NCBI GenBank assembly: GCA_905479995.1
Contig: CAJQON010000017.1
Span: forward strand, 85,652-149,651
Reading direction: 5' to 3'
DNA: 64,000 bases
DNA from: an uncultured Flavobacteriales bacterium
Lineage (GTDB): Bacteria; Bacteroidota; Bacteroidia; Flavobacteriales_E; Vicingaceae
The notes beneath the pieces were generated by a model. The model saw nothing but the letters and a program-made list of their open reading frames with translations. It made no database searches and was not told the origin of the DNA. How positions within the stretch are numbered: the stretch's first letter is position 1; each line of letters opens with the position of its first letter. Positions 9,770 through 18,244 of this stretch are shown in pieces. The position numbers were made by a program, and so were the translations under genes.

Positions 9770-11682
9770 GAAAATATGGTGTAAACTATAAAGCTACCGA
9801 TGTAAGCCAATGCGCCCATGTATATTAATTGAATGATGGGCCATTTAATAGAGTTGGTTTCTCTGTAAACTACTGCTAAAGTAGCCATACATTGCATGGC
9901 AAAAACATAAAAAATTAAGAGAGACAATGTAGTGGCTGTGGTGTATAATTTTGCTCCTGTTTTTGGATTGGTAGCAGCCATCATTTTTTCACGTATAGAT
10001 TTTGTATTGTCTTCATCGCCAACACTATATAGTGTTGCCATCGTACCTACAAAAACCTCTCTGGCAGCAAATGAGGTTACCAACGAAATACCAATTTTCC
10101 AATCGTAGCCTAAAGGCTCTATTGCTGGTTCAATAAACTTTCCAATAACACCTGCATAAGAAGCCTCTAGTTTTTCTGAGGCTATTCTGGTTTGTATTTC
10201 TTTAGGAGAGAGTTTTATTGTTGTTTCACTGTATTTATTTTCAATTTGCTCGAAGCGATCTCCAGGACCATAGGAAGATAATACCCACAAGAGAATTGAG
10301 ATAGCGATGATGATTTTACCAGCATCAACTAAAAATACCTTTACCTTACTGAGTACTTCTAAAGCAACATTTTTCCATCTTGGAGCTCTATATATAGGCA
10401 TTTCTAGCATAAAGGCATTTTCTTGTTTGGCCTTTATAATAAGTTTCATTACCCAAGCAGAAAATAAGGCTGCTACAAAACCGAGAAGGTATAATCCCAG
10501 CACTAATAGTCCTTGTACATTAAAAAATCCAATGCTTCTTTCTGCTGGAATAATTAAGGCGATTAGTATGGTATAAACAGGTATTCTTGCAGAGCAGCTC
10601 ATTAGTGGAGCAACCATAATGGTTATTAATCTTTCTTTTGGATTGCCAATTGTTCTGGCACTCATAATGGCTGGAACTGCACAGGCAGTACTGCTTAGAA
10701 GTGGTATGATTGATTTCCCGTTTAACCCAAATATTCTTAATATTCTGTCCATTAGAAAACTCACTCTAGCCATGTAGCCTGTTTCTTCTAAAATGGCCAT
10801 AAATGTAAATAGTATTGCAATTTGAGGTATGAAAATGACAACTCCGCCTAATCCCGCAATAATACCATTTACCAGTAAGTCGTTTAAAACTCCTTTAGGT
10901 AGGGTGTTGGCAACAAATTCGCTGAGCCAAACAAAACCACCTTCAATCAAATCCATCGGATAGCTAGCCCATGAAAATACTGCCTGAAAAATGACTAAAA
11001 GGAGGCTTAAGAAAATTAAATAACCATAAATTTTATGGGTTAAAATATTGTCAATTTTCTTTGTTTTGAGGTCTGTTATGTTTTCTCCATCTGCACTAAA
11101 AACAGTGGTTAGCAAACTGTCTATTTGTTTGTAGCGAATTAATGTGTCATCAATGTTGTTGGAGGTATTAGTTTTAGAGAAAGATGTTTGAACTAGTTGA
11201 TAGCTAGCTATGGCTTCTTTAAGTTCTTGAATTCCCTTATTGAGTCGTGCATTAATTGGAACTACGGAGCAATTCAGTTTGTTAGATAATTCCTCGATGT
11301 TAATCTCCTGCTTATTAGCTTGAAGAAGGTCCATCATGTTTAAAGCAATAATAACTTGTTTGCCTTCATCTATAATTTGAGTGCATAAAAGTAAATTTCG
11401 CCTCAAGTTTGTAGCATCCATTACTACAATTGTTACATCACTATCTGTTGTATGCTTCAGGTATTCGTTGGTTATTTTTTCATCTTCAGAGTTTGGGTTT
11501 AGGCTGTAAGTACCTGGTAGATCAATAACATTTAGTGTATTGTTATCGATACTTAATGAGCCTGTTTTTTTGTCAACGGTAACACCAGGAAAATTTCCTA
11601 CTTTTTGGTTTAATCCAGTAAGAATATTGAACAACGTACTTTTTCCAGTATTTGGATTTCCAACTAATACGATATTTTTAAT
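9766..11682 (-). CDS. feoB: Ferrous iron transporter FeoB, probable non-canonical start
   Basis: FeoB is the inner-membrane ferrous iron permease with an N-terminal G domain. G1 is GNPNTGKST, G3 is DLPG and G4-like NMMD follows; the membrane part has the Gate motifs (for example PLLSSTACAVPAI and SCSARIPVYTIL). No ATG, GTG or TTG lies in frame between the upstream stop (11716-11718, inside feoA) and the G1 motif. The first ordinary start codon, the TTG at 11634, falls after the P-loop lysine and cannot be used. I place the start at the ATT at 11682, giving MKNIVLVGNPNTGKST and 638 residues; ATC at 11694 is the alternative. feoA precedes it by 17 bases. Confidence 0.88.
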   Translation of the reverse strand: MKNIVLVGNPNTGKSTLFNILTGLNQKVGNFPGVTVDKKTGSLSIDNNTLNVIDLPGTYSLNPNSEDEKITNEYLKHTTDSDVTIVVMDATNLRRNLLLCTQIIDEGKQVIIALNMMDLLQANKQEINIEELSNKLNCSVVPINARLNKGIQELKEAIASYQLVQTSFSKTNTSNNIDDTLIRYKQIDSLLTTVFSADGENITDLKTKKIDNILTHKIYGYLIFLSLLLVIFQAVFSWASYPMDLIEGGFVWLSEFVANTLPKGVLNDLLVNGIIAGLGGVVIFIPQIAILFTFMAILEETGYMARVSFLMDRILRIFGLNGKSIIPLLSSTACAVPAIMSARTIGNPKERLITIMVAPLMSCSARIPVYTILIALIIPAERSIGFFNVQGLLVLGLYLLGFVAALFSAWVMKLIIKAKQENAFMLEMPIYRAPRWKNVALEVLSKVKVFLVDAGKIIIAISILLWVLSSYGPGDRFEQIENKYSETTIKLSPKEIQTRIASEKLEASYAGVIGKFIEPAIEPLGYDWKIGISLVTSFAAREVFVGTMATLYSVGDEDNTKSIREKMMAATNPKTGAKLYTTATTLSLLIFYVFAMQCMATLAVVYRETNSIKWPIIQLIYMGALAYIGSFIVYTIFS

Positions 11683-11699
11683 GGATGTGTTGATAGTAC

Positions 11700-11921
11700 T
11701 TAGTTGGTTTGAAGTTTAATTTTTTTAGCATCTTTTTTTCGAATACTAATACAGTTGTTTTTCGATTTAATAATCATAGGATCATTAAATGGTGCAATTC
11801 GTTCCACTTTAAGTTGTTCTCCAATTAAAAAACCCATTGACAAAAGTTGCAATGCTAAAGCTTCATCTTCAATGGAGTGAATAATGCCTGTTTCGTTTTC
11901 TTTGAGGAGATCTAAAGTCAT
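11700..11921 (-). CDS. feoA: Ferrous iron transport protein FeoA
   Basis: FeoA is a small SH3-fold cytoplasmic protein that works with FeoB in Fe(II) uptake. The product has 73 residues, which is normal, with the pattern LLSMGFLIGEQLKVERIAPF and ending IRKKDAKKIKLQTN. It is the first gene of a feoA-feoB-sprT-like run. In several Bacteroidota FeoA and FeoB are fused; here they are separated by a TAA and lie in different frames, so they are distinct proteins. Confidence 0.9.
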   Translation of the reverse strand: MTLDLLKENETGIIHSIEDEALALQLLSMGFLIGEQLKVERIAPFNDPMIIKSKNNCISIRKKDAKKIKLQTN

Positions 11922-12014
11922 AAGTTTGTTATTTAGAATAAATCTAAATAGAGCGCAAAAGTAGAATTAATTTTACGTTAATACAATGATGTTTGGCATT
12001 AAATAGGTAAATTG

Positions 12015-12158
12015 TTAAGCGGATTTGATGTTGATTTCAATCGTTTGCTTGCCCCAGTGTGGGCAACTATTGCATTTATTTTTTTTTCGTAAAAAACACG
12101 AAGTCAATAGTAATGTTCCACTTGCAATAAGTATAAATAATTTAACTCTTCTAATCAT
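12015..12158 (-). CDS. Small cysteine-containing lipoprotein, 47 residues
   Basis: A short gene overlooked because of its size. It starts at an ATG (12158) with two arginines, a hydrophobic stretch and the lipobox LTSC, so the mature protein would be lipidated at Cys21 and only 27 residues long. The mature part is basic, then has CNSCPHWGK, a CxxCPxW arrangement that could bind metal or form a disulfide. It lies upstream of feoA on the same strand, with the mlaEF genes divergent on the other side. I do not recognise a named family. The lipobox plus Cys motif make it more than a chance frame, and the iron-uptake neighbourhood invites a metal-related role, but that is inference. Confidence 0.6.
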   Translation of the reverse strand: MIRRVKLFILIASGTLLLTSCFLRKKNKCNSCPHWGKQTIEINIKSA

Positions 12159-12240
12159 ATTGTAAATATAAAAAATGGGAATGACTTATACTTTAGAACT
12201 TCGGCAATAAATATTTACTTTTATGTTTTAATTGCAATTA

Positions 12241-12984
12241 ATGCTAAAGGCTTTACATCATATCGGAAAATACTTTATTCTACTCGGAAGGGTGTTTAAG
12301 AAGCCAGACAATTTTAAATTGTACGGTCGCCAAATTATAAATGAAATGGCGAGTCTTGGTTTAGGTTCGTTAGGATTAATTTCCATTATTTCTTTGTTTA
12401 TGGGTGCTGTTGTAACAATTCAAACAGTTGCCGCTATAGATAGCCCTCTTATTCCTTTATATACTGTTGGTTATGCTACACGACAATCTTTTATATTAGA
12501 GTTAGCCCCAACTATAATGTGTTTAATTTTGGCTGGTAAAATTGGTTCAAATATTTCTTCGGAAATTGGTACCATGCGAATTACTGAGCAAATTGATGCT
12601 CTGGAAATTATGGGAGTAAATTCTGCTTCCTATTTAATATCTCCAAAAATAACTGCTGCTTTAGTTACTATTCCTATAATAGTTATTTACAGTATGTTTC
12701 TTGGGGTTTTTGGAGGCTGGCTTGTTGGAGCTTATTCAAGTTCTTTGTCGGCTGAAGATTACTTGTATGGTCTTCGTTGGGATTTTAAAACCTTTCATGT
12801 GATTTATGCTTTGTTTAAAACCTTATTTTTTGCATTTATCATTACAAGTATTCCTTCTTACCATGGTTATTATACTAGAGGAGGAGCGTTAGAAATTGGA
12901 AAGTCAAGTACAAAGTCTGTGGTGTATAGTAGTATTACTATTTTAGTGGTTAATTATATTTTAACTCAATTATTGTTGTTATGA
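12241..12984 (+). CDS. mlaE: MlaE-family ABC transporter permease
   Basis: Inner-membrane permease of an Mla/MCE-type transporter that moves phospholipids between the membranes and helps keep the outer membrane asymmetric. The ATG at 12241 (MLKALHH) is preferred over an in-frame TTG nine bases upstream. Family features are FMGAVVTIQTV, the conserved GSNISSEIGTMRITEQIDAL (coupling-helix region with the EQIDAL motif) and several hydrophobic segments to the C-terminus. The ATPase gene overlaps its stop by four bases. The MCE-domain substrate-binding partner (MlaD) is not next to it. Confidence 0.92.
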   Translation: MLKALHHIGKYFILLGRVFKKPDNFKLYGRQIINEMASLGLGSLGLISIISLFMGAVVTIQTVAAIDSPLIPLYTVGYATRQSFILELAPTIMCLILAGKIGSNISSEIGTMRITEQIDALEIMGVNSASYLISPKITAALVTIPIIVIYSMFLGVFGGWLVGAYSSSLSAEDYLYGLRWDFKTFHVIYALFKTLFFAFIITSIPSYHGYYTRGGALEIGKSSTKSVVYSSITILVVNYILTQLLLL

Positions 12985-13730
12985 TAGAGGTAAAAAATAT
13001 AAATAAATCCTTTGGCGAGAAACAAATTTTAAAAGATGTTTCAATTTCGTTTATAAGAGGGAAAATTAATTTAATTATTGGTGCCAGTGGTTCAGGGAAA
13101 TCGGTGTTAACAAAGTGTATTGTTGGGCTTCATGAGGTGGATTCTGGTAATGTTTCTTACGATGGTAGAGAGTTTGGTGGAATGAATTTTTCACAAAGAA
13201 AGGAAGTAAGAAAAGAGATTGGAATGTTGTTTCAGGGCTCTGCTTTATTCGATTCACTTACTGTTGAAGAGAATGTTCGTTTTCCATTAGAAATGTATAC
13301 TAAAAAGAGTGATGCGGAAATTTTGGAACGGGTTAACTTTTGTTTAAACCGAGTTCAATTAGATAATGTTAATCATTTATATCCTGCAGAGTTAAGTGGA
13401 GGGATGCAAAAACGAGTGGGAATAGCTCGAGCAATTGCATTAAACCCTAAATACTTGTTTTGTGATGAGCCTAATTCGGGTTTAGATCCTCAAACAGGTA
13501 TTGTTATAGATAACCTTATTAAAGAGATTACACACGAGTACAACATTACTACAATTGTTATTACGCACGACATGAACTCTGTTATGGAAACTGGAGAGAA
13601 CATTACCTTTATTTATAAAGGAGAAAAGTGGTGGCAAGGAAATAAGGAAGAGATTTTAAAGGAGGATAATAAGGAGCTTTGTGATTTTGTATATGCTTCT
13701 AAAATTATGCGAAAGTTTAGGGAAGTATAA
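12981..13730 (+). CDS. mlaF: MlaF-family ABC transporter ATP-binding protein
   Basis: ATPase partner of the preceding permease, 249 residues. Walker A is GASGSGKS (about residue 35), the signature LSGGMQKR follows at about 140, and Walker B reads YLFCDEPNSGLDP. The FQGSALFDSLTVEENV segment at the Q-loop is characteristic of the phospholipid-transport ATPases of the Mla type. Its start overlaps the mlaE stop, a common arrangement for translational coupling. A strong hairpin terminator follows the stop. Confidence 0.92.
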   Translation: MIEVKNINKSFGEKQILKDVSISFIRGKINLIIGASGSGKSVLTKCIVGLHEVDSGNVSYDGREFGGMNFSQRKEVRKEIGMLFQGSALFDSLTVEENVRFPLEMYTKKSDAEILERVNFCLNRVQLDNVNHLYPAELSGGMQKRVGIARAIALNPKYLFCDEPNSGLDPQTGIVIDNLIKEITHEYNITTIVITHDMNSVMETGENITFIYKGEKWWQGNKEEILKEDNKELCDFVYASKIMRKFREV

Positions 13731-13756
13731 TTTTATCCTTTAATTTTTAATGCAAT

Positions 13757-13790
13757 AAAAAACCCGCTTAGTAAAACTAAGCGGGTTTTT
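13757..13790. terminator. Bidirectional rho-independent terminator between mlaF and a T9SS cargo gene
   Basis: An inverted repeat with arms built on ACCCGCTTAG and CTAAGCGGGT around the loop TAAAA, flanked by an A-run on the left and a T-run on the right. It sits between convergent genes, so it can serve both strands. Confidence 0.92.
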
Positions 13791-13810
13791 ATATTTATTG
13801 ATTGTTAAGC

Positions 13811-15091
13811 TTACTCAACAATTAATTTTTCTGTTTGTGTTCCAACTGTTAAGAAGTAAACTCCTTTACTGTAGTTAGCTAAAGAAATAGTTTCTTTAGT
13901 TCCACCAGCAACAGTTTTGTTAATGATTGTCTTTCCAACGATATCTCTAACAGTTAAAGTTACATTGTCATTAGAAGTAACGTTTACGTTAAATAAACCA
14001 GTACTTGGGTTAGGGTAAACATTAAAGTTAGCAGTGTTAGCTACTTCTTCAACACCAACACTAGTATTACCTGATACTGTAGCGTAAATTGAGTTACTTA
14101 AAGTCCAAAGAGAACTAGTTCCTCCACCAACATCAGATGTGTTTGTTGCAGCAGGAAGGTATCTAGTACGGTTGCTTAAGAATATTGAATTGTGTTGAGA
14201 AGATCCATTAGCTAAACCAAAAAAGTTGTTATAATCTTGTCCAGAGTTAGCATTACCAACAGCAAGAGGTCTAATAACATTAAAAGCACCAGCATCATTT
14301 ACTAATGAAGTTGTATCTCCAGCATTAAATGAAGTTGGAACATACTCAATATAAACACCCATAATTGATCCAGCAGGAATACTTAAACCAGGAGTTTGTA
14401 CTGAAACAGTAGCTATTCCAGCACTATCAGCTTGTGTTAAAAGGTGACCATATTCTGCAGTTACAGTTCCTGTAAGTCCATCATAAGTACCATGAGCTGT
14501 GCTTCCTACGTAATCAAGGTAAGGAATTGGCACTGTTCCTGCGTGTCCTGCAAGACCAGTAAATGAAAGGTATTCAAATGGTCCAGAGCTAGTGTTTGAA
14601 GCACCAATTAATACTCTAAAAATAACACTATCATTAGTGTGAGCACCATTGTTAATCCAGTAAGCTAAATCCATGTGTAAAGAATCAACAGTTACAACAT
14701 CGTTAGCAGTAAATTGCATTGCTCTAAAGAAAGTTTCTGTTGGGTCATAAACCATACCTACAGCATGAGTTGTAGTTACATTGTAAGTACTAGTATACCC
14801 AATCCATGTAGTAGAATCTGGCATTATTGGATTAGCAAATGTATACTCTACAGTTGAAGCTCCTAATAAGTTTAATAACTCAGCAGGGTAATCAGCTCTT
14901 CCGCTTATTGCTCCCGCTTTATTGTTGTTTTGGGCTTTAATAGTGTTTAATTTTTTCGCTGCAAAATCGTTAAGTAAGATTTGCTCTTTAGCAGTTGTCT
15001 CCTCTACTTTGTTAGGAACAGTGCTTTTAACTTGAGCAAAAGCCGTTGTTGTAACTATAGCTGCAGCAGCTAGCATGTAAATTTTTTTCAT
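13811..15091 (-). CDS. Secreted protein with T9SS type A sorting domain
   Basis: A 426-residue exported protein. It has a signal peptide (MKKIYMLAAAAIVTTTAFA, cleavage after about residue 19) and a C-terminal T9SS type A sorting domain of about 75 residues (FNVYPNPSTGLFNVN, ending KGVYFLTVGTQTEKLIVE). The middle part (about 60-340) is a beta-rich region without a catalytic motif that I recognise. The protein should be moved across the outer membrane by the type IX system and then anchored or released after removal of the C-terminal domain. It is monocistronic by appearance, between two terminators. Confidence 0.88.
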   Translation of the reverse strand: MKKIYMLAAAAIVTTTAFAQVKSTVPNKVEETTAKEQILLNDFAAKKLNTIKAQNNNKAGAISGRADYPAELLNLLGASTVEYTFANPIMPDSTTWIGYTSTYNVTTTHAVGMVYDPTETFFRAMQFTANDVVTVDSLHMDLAYWINNGAHTNDSVIFRVLIGASNTSSGPFEYLSFTGLAGHAGTVPIPYLDYVGSTAHGTYDGLTGTVTAEYGHLLTQADSAGIATVSVQTPGLSIPAGSIMGVYIEYVPTSFNAGDTTSLVNDAGAFNVIRPLAVGNANSGQDYNNFFGLANGSSQHNSIFLSNRTRYLPAATNTSDVGGGTSSLWTLSNSIYATVSGNTSVGVEEVANTANFNVYPNPSTGLFNVNVTSNDNVTLTVRDIVGKTIINKTVAGGTKETISLANYSKGVYFLTVGTQTEKLIVE

Positions 15092-15202
15092 AGTATAGTT
15101 TTTAATTTGTGATTAAATAAGAACTCAAAAATAACACTTTTTTCTTAAAGAAAAAACCTGATCGATTTAAAGGTTAATTATTTGAATTAACGGTTGTTGA
15201 AT

Positions 15203-15243
15203 TGTAAAAAAAAGAATGGCCCAAATAGAATTTCTATTGGGCC
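15203..15243 (-). terminator. Rho-independent terminator of gcvP
   Basis: Read on the minus strand, GGCCCAATAG pairs with CTATTTGGGCC (one bulge) around a short loop, followed by a T-run (8 Ts at 15203-15213). It lies 27 bases after the gcvP stop. Confidence 0.88.
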
Positions 15244-15269
15244 GCTCTCTTTAAAATGTTTAGCTATTT

Positions 15270-18134
15270 TTATGCTATTTCCTCCACATACTCTTCTATT
15301 CCAGCACAGCTGCAAATTAAGTTTCTATCGCCATAGGCATCATCTGCCTTGCCAACAGTTGGCCAGTATTTAGATTCTTTGATCCATTCTGCTGGGAATG
15401 CTGCTTTTTCTCTAGAATATGGATAGTTGTACGCGTCAGAAAGTGCTACTTTTAAAGTGTGAGGCGCATTTTTAATAGGATTGTTGTCTATGTCAGATTT
15501 TCCATCAATAATGTCTTGCACTTCTTTTCTTATCGAAACCATTACTTCGATAAATCGATCTAGTTCTTCTTTGCTCTCGCTTTCTGTAGGTTCTACCATT
15601 AAAGTTCCAGCTACCGGGAAAGAAACTGTTGGAGCATGGAATCCATAATCCATTAGTCGTTTGGCTATGTCGCCTGCTGCAATACCCGATTCAGCTTTAA
15701 AATCTCTACATTCTAATATCATCTCGTGGGCAACTCTTCCGTTATTATTACTGTAAAGGATACCATAACTATCGGCTAATTTCGTTTTTAAATAGTTGGC
15801 ATTTAAGATGGCTGTTTCTGTAGATTTTTTTAATCCTTCAGTTCCTAGCATTTTAATATAGGCATAAGAAATTAAACAAACATATGCACTTCCCCAAGGA
15901 GCTGAAGAGACTGCGGAAATTGCGTGTTCGCCACCAGTTTTAATTAAAGGGTTAGAAGGTAAAAATGGTGTTAATTGTTTAGCAACACCAATTGGTCCAA
16001 CTCCTGGACCACCTCCACCATGCGGTATAGCAAATGTTTTGTGTAAGTTTAAGTGACAAACATCTGCACCAATATTTGCGGGGTTGGTTAATCCAACTTG
16101 AGCATTCATGTTAGCACCATCCATATATACTTGCCCACCATTTTGGTGTATAATATCTGTAATTTCCATGATGCTTTCTTCATAAACTCCGTGAGTTGAA
16201 GGGTAAGTAATCATAGTACATGAAAGGTTGTCTTTGTGTAATTCAGCTTTTTCTTTTAAATCAGCAACATCAATGTTTCCGTATTCATCACATTTAGTTA
16301 CCACAATTTTCATTCCTGCCATAACTGCACTTGCTGGATTTGTTCCGTGTGCTGAGGATGGAATTAAAGCTATGTTTCTGTGCTGATCTCCTCTGCTATC
16401 ATGGTATGCTTTAATTACTAAAAGGCCTGCATATTCTCCTTGTGCTCCAGAGTTTGGTTGTAAAGAAACGGCATCGAAACCTGTAATTTCGGATAAATCA
16501 TCTTCTAATCCTTTTAGCATTTCCTGATATCCTTGAGCTTGATTAATTGGTGCAAAAGGGTGTATGTTAGCCCATTCGTCCCACCCTAAAGGAATCAATT
16601 CTGAGGCAGCATTTAATTTCATGGTACAAGAACCTAATGAAATCATAGAGTGAGTTAAAGAAAGGTCTTTATTTTCTAATCTTTTAATGTAGCGCATCAT
16701 TTCTGATTCAGAACGGTACTTGTTAAAGATTTCAAATTCTAAAAATGCAGTAGTTCTTTTTAATTCTTCTGGCAAACCAATTGCATCTTTTAAATCGGTT
16801 GAAGAAGATCCAATTGCTTCAGCAAAAATAGAAACAATGGTTGCAATGTCTTGGACGTTTTCAGTTTCACCAATACTAATTGAGACGCTGTCGTCCGTGT
16901 AATTAAAATTGATTTCTTTGGCTAAAGCTAACTGGTTAATCTTTGCTTTTACATCCGCTTCAACTTTATAAGTTACCGTATCAAAGAATGTCTCGTTTAC
17001 TCTTTTGTAACCCAAAGCATCTATAGATCCTGCTAACTTTCCTGTTAGCTCATTAATGTTTCCAGAAATATTTTTTAATCCGTCAGCACCATGATAAACA
17101 GCATACATCCCTGCCATAACGGCCAAAAGTACTTGTGCAGTACAAATGTTAGAGGTTGCTTTGTCTCTTTTAATATGTTGTTCTCTTGTTTGTAAAGCCA
17201 TTCTTAATGCTCTGTTTCCTTGAGCATCAACAGAAACGCCAATTATCCTTCCAGGAATAGATCTTTTGTACGCTTCTTTTGTTGCAAAAAATGCAGCGTG
17301 TGGGCCACCATATCCCATTGGCACACCCATTCTTTGAGTAGTACCAACAACAACATCAGCTCCCCAACTTCCTGGCGATTCTAATTGCGTTAAGCTTAAT
17401 ATGTCGGCAGCAGCAATTACTATACTTTCATTAGCATGTGCTTTTTCTGCAAATTCTTTGTAGTTATTTATTTGTCCTGTTACATCTGGATATTGAACAA
17501 TTGCACCAAATACGTTTTCGTTAAATTCGAAAGAAGAATGGTCTCCAATAATGAGTTCTATTCCTAGTGGATTAGACCTTGTTTTTAAGATGTCGATTGT
17601 TTGAGGAAGACATTTTTCAGAAATGAAAAATTGATTGGCTCCTGCTTTTTTTGCCGCTCTAGTTCTACTGTTGTAGGCTAAAATCATGGCTTCTCCAGCA
17701 GAAGTACCTTCATCTAATAAAGATGAATTGGCCATTTCCATTCCTGTTAAATCGATTACCATAGTTTGGTAATTCAATAAAGCTTCTAATCTTCCTTGCG
17801 AAATTTCGGCTTGATAAGGAGTGTAGGCAGTGTACCATCCTGGGTTTTCTAATATGTTTCGTTTAATTACAGAAGGTGTAATGGTATTGTTGTACCCTAA
17901 ACCAATGTGAGATTTAAACACTTTATTTTTTTTTGCTAAATCTTTTATATGGTTTAAGTATTCAAATTCTGTAAGAGCAGGTGCTAATTCTAGTTCATTC
18001 GCTAACCTAATTTTGTTAGGAATGGTTTCTTCAATTAATTGATTCATAGAAGTTGCACCACAAACTGATAGCATGTCGTTAATGTCTTTGTCTCTTGGAC
18101 CTATGTGTCTGCTCGAAAATTTATCTGTAACCAT
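15270..18134 (-). CDS. gcvP: Glycine dehydrogenase (aminomethyl-transferring), GcvP
   Basis: The P protein of the glycine cleavage system decarboxylates glycine with PLP and passes the aminomethyl group to lipoyl-GcvH. The 954-residue length is that of the single-chain form, with both the N-terminal and C-terminal halves present. The start FSSRHIGPRDKDINDML matches the family N-terminus. The PLP lysine is in HLNLHKTFAIPHGGGGPG (about residue 700). It ends with a conserved DRNLICSCAGIEEY. The other gcv genes are not adjacent. No glycine riboswitch is seen upstream, but a 13-base tandem repeat and a TACCTTTG box are (see separate entries). Confidence 0.97.
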   Translation of the reverse strand: MVTDKFSSRHIGPRDKDINDMLSVCGATSMNQLIEETIPNKIRLANELELAPALTEFEYLNHIKDLAKKNKVFKSHIGLGYNNTITPSVIKRNILENPGWYTAYTPYQAEISQGRLEALLNYQTMVIDLTGMEMANSSLLDEGTSAGEAMILAYNSRTRAAKKAGANQFFISEKCLPQTIDILKTRSNPLGIELIIGDHSSFEFNENVFGAIVQYPDVTGQINNYKEFAEKAHANESIVIAAADILSLTQLESPGSWGADVVVGTTQRMGVPMGYGGPHAAFFATKEAYKRSIPGRIIGVSVDAQGNRALRMALQTREQHIKRDKATSNICTAQVLLAVMAGMYAVYHGADGLKNISGNINELTGKLAGSIDALGYKRVNETFFDTVTYKVEADVKAKINQLALAKEINFNYTDDSVSISIGETENVQDIATIVSIFAEAIGSSSTDLKDAIGLPEELKRTTAFLEFEIFNKYRSESEMMRYIKRLENKDLSLTHSMISLGSCTMKLNAASELIPLGWDEWANIHPFAPINQAQGYQEMLKGLEDDLSEITGFDAVSLQPNSGAQGEYAGLLVIKAYHDSRGDQHRNIALIPSSAHGTNPASAVMAGMKIVVTKCDEYGNIDVADLKEKAELHKDNLSCTMITYPSTHGVYEESIMEITDIIHQNGGQVYMDGANMNAQVGLTNPANIGADVCHLNLHKTFAIPHGGGGPGVGPIGVAKQLTPFLPSNPLIKTGGEHAISAVSSAPWGSAYVCLISYAYIKMLGTEGLKKSTETAILNANYLKTKLADSYGILYSNNNGRVAHEMILECRDFKAESGIAAGDIAKRLMDYGFHAPTVSFPVAGTLMVEPTESESKEELDRFIEVMVSIRKEVQDIIDGKSDIDNNPIKNAPHTLKVALSDAYNYPYSREKAAFPAEWIKESKYWPTVGKADDAYGDRNLICSCAGIEEYVEEIA

Positions 18135-18166
18135 AATAATAAGTTTATGTTTAGTTAAAAGGGAAG

Positions 18167-18174
18167 CAAAGGTA
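18167..18174 (-). promoter_or_regulatory. Candidate -7 box for gcvP
   Basis: On the minus strand this reads TACCTTTG, an exact TANNTTTG match, about 33 bases before the gcvP ATG. No TTTG is found at the usual 19-base spacing, so the call rests on the -7 element alone. Confidence 0.45.
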
Positions 18175-18196
18175 ATAAAAGAAGGTAATAAAAGAA
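18171..18196 (+). repeat. Perfect 13-base tandem repeat upstream of gcvP
   Basis: GGTAATAAAAGAA occurs twice head to tail (18171-18183 and 18184-18196), followed by a partial third GGT. It overlaps the candidate -7 box of gcvP. It may be a slipped-strand duplication or a pair of regulator sites. Confidence 0.7.
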
Positions 18197-18244
18197 GGTG
18201 ATTTTGTTAACAGGTTTTACCCTATTCACAATTAATTTAACAAG

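Noticed and set aside
11632..11921. feoA-feoB fusion by frameshift
   Set aside because: FeoA ends with a normal length and sequence, and feoB needs only a few codons before its G1 motif. Two separate genes explain the data; the feoB start is the only odd part.
12232..12240. TTG start three codons upstream of the mlaE ATG
   Set aside because: The ATG at 12241 gives the expected N-terminus; no reason to extend.
18135..18244. Glycine riboswitch upstream of gcvP
   Set aside because: The 110-base gap is too AT-rich and lacks paired conserved stems; only a tandem repeat and a -7 box are present.
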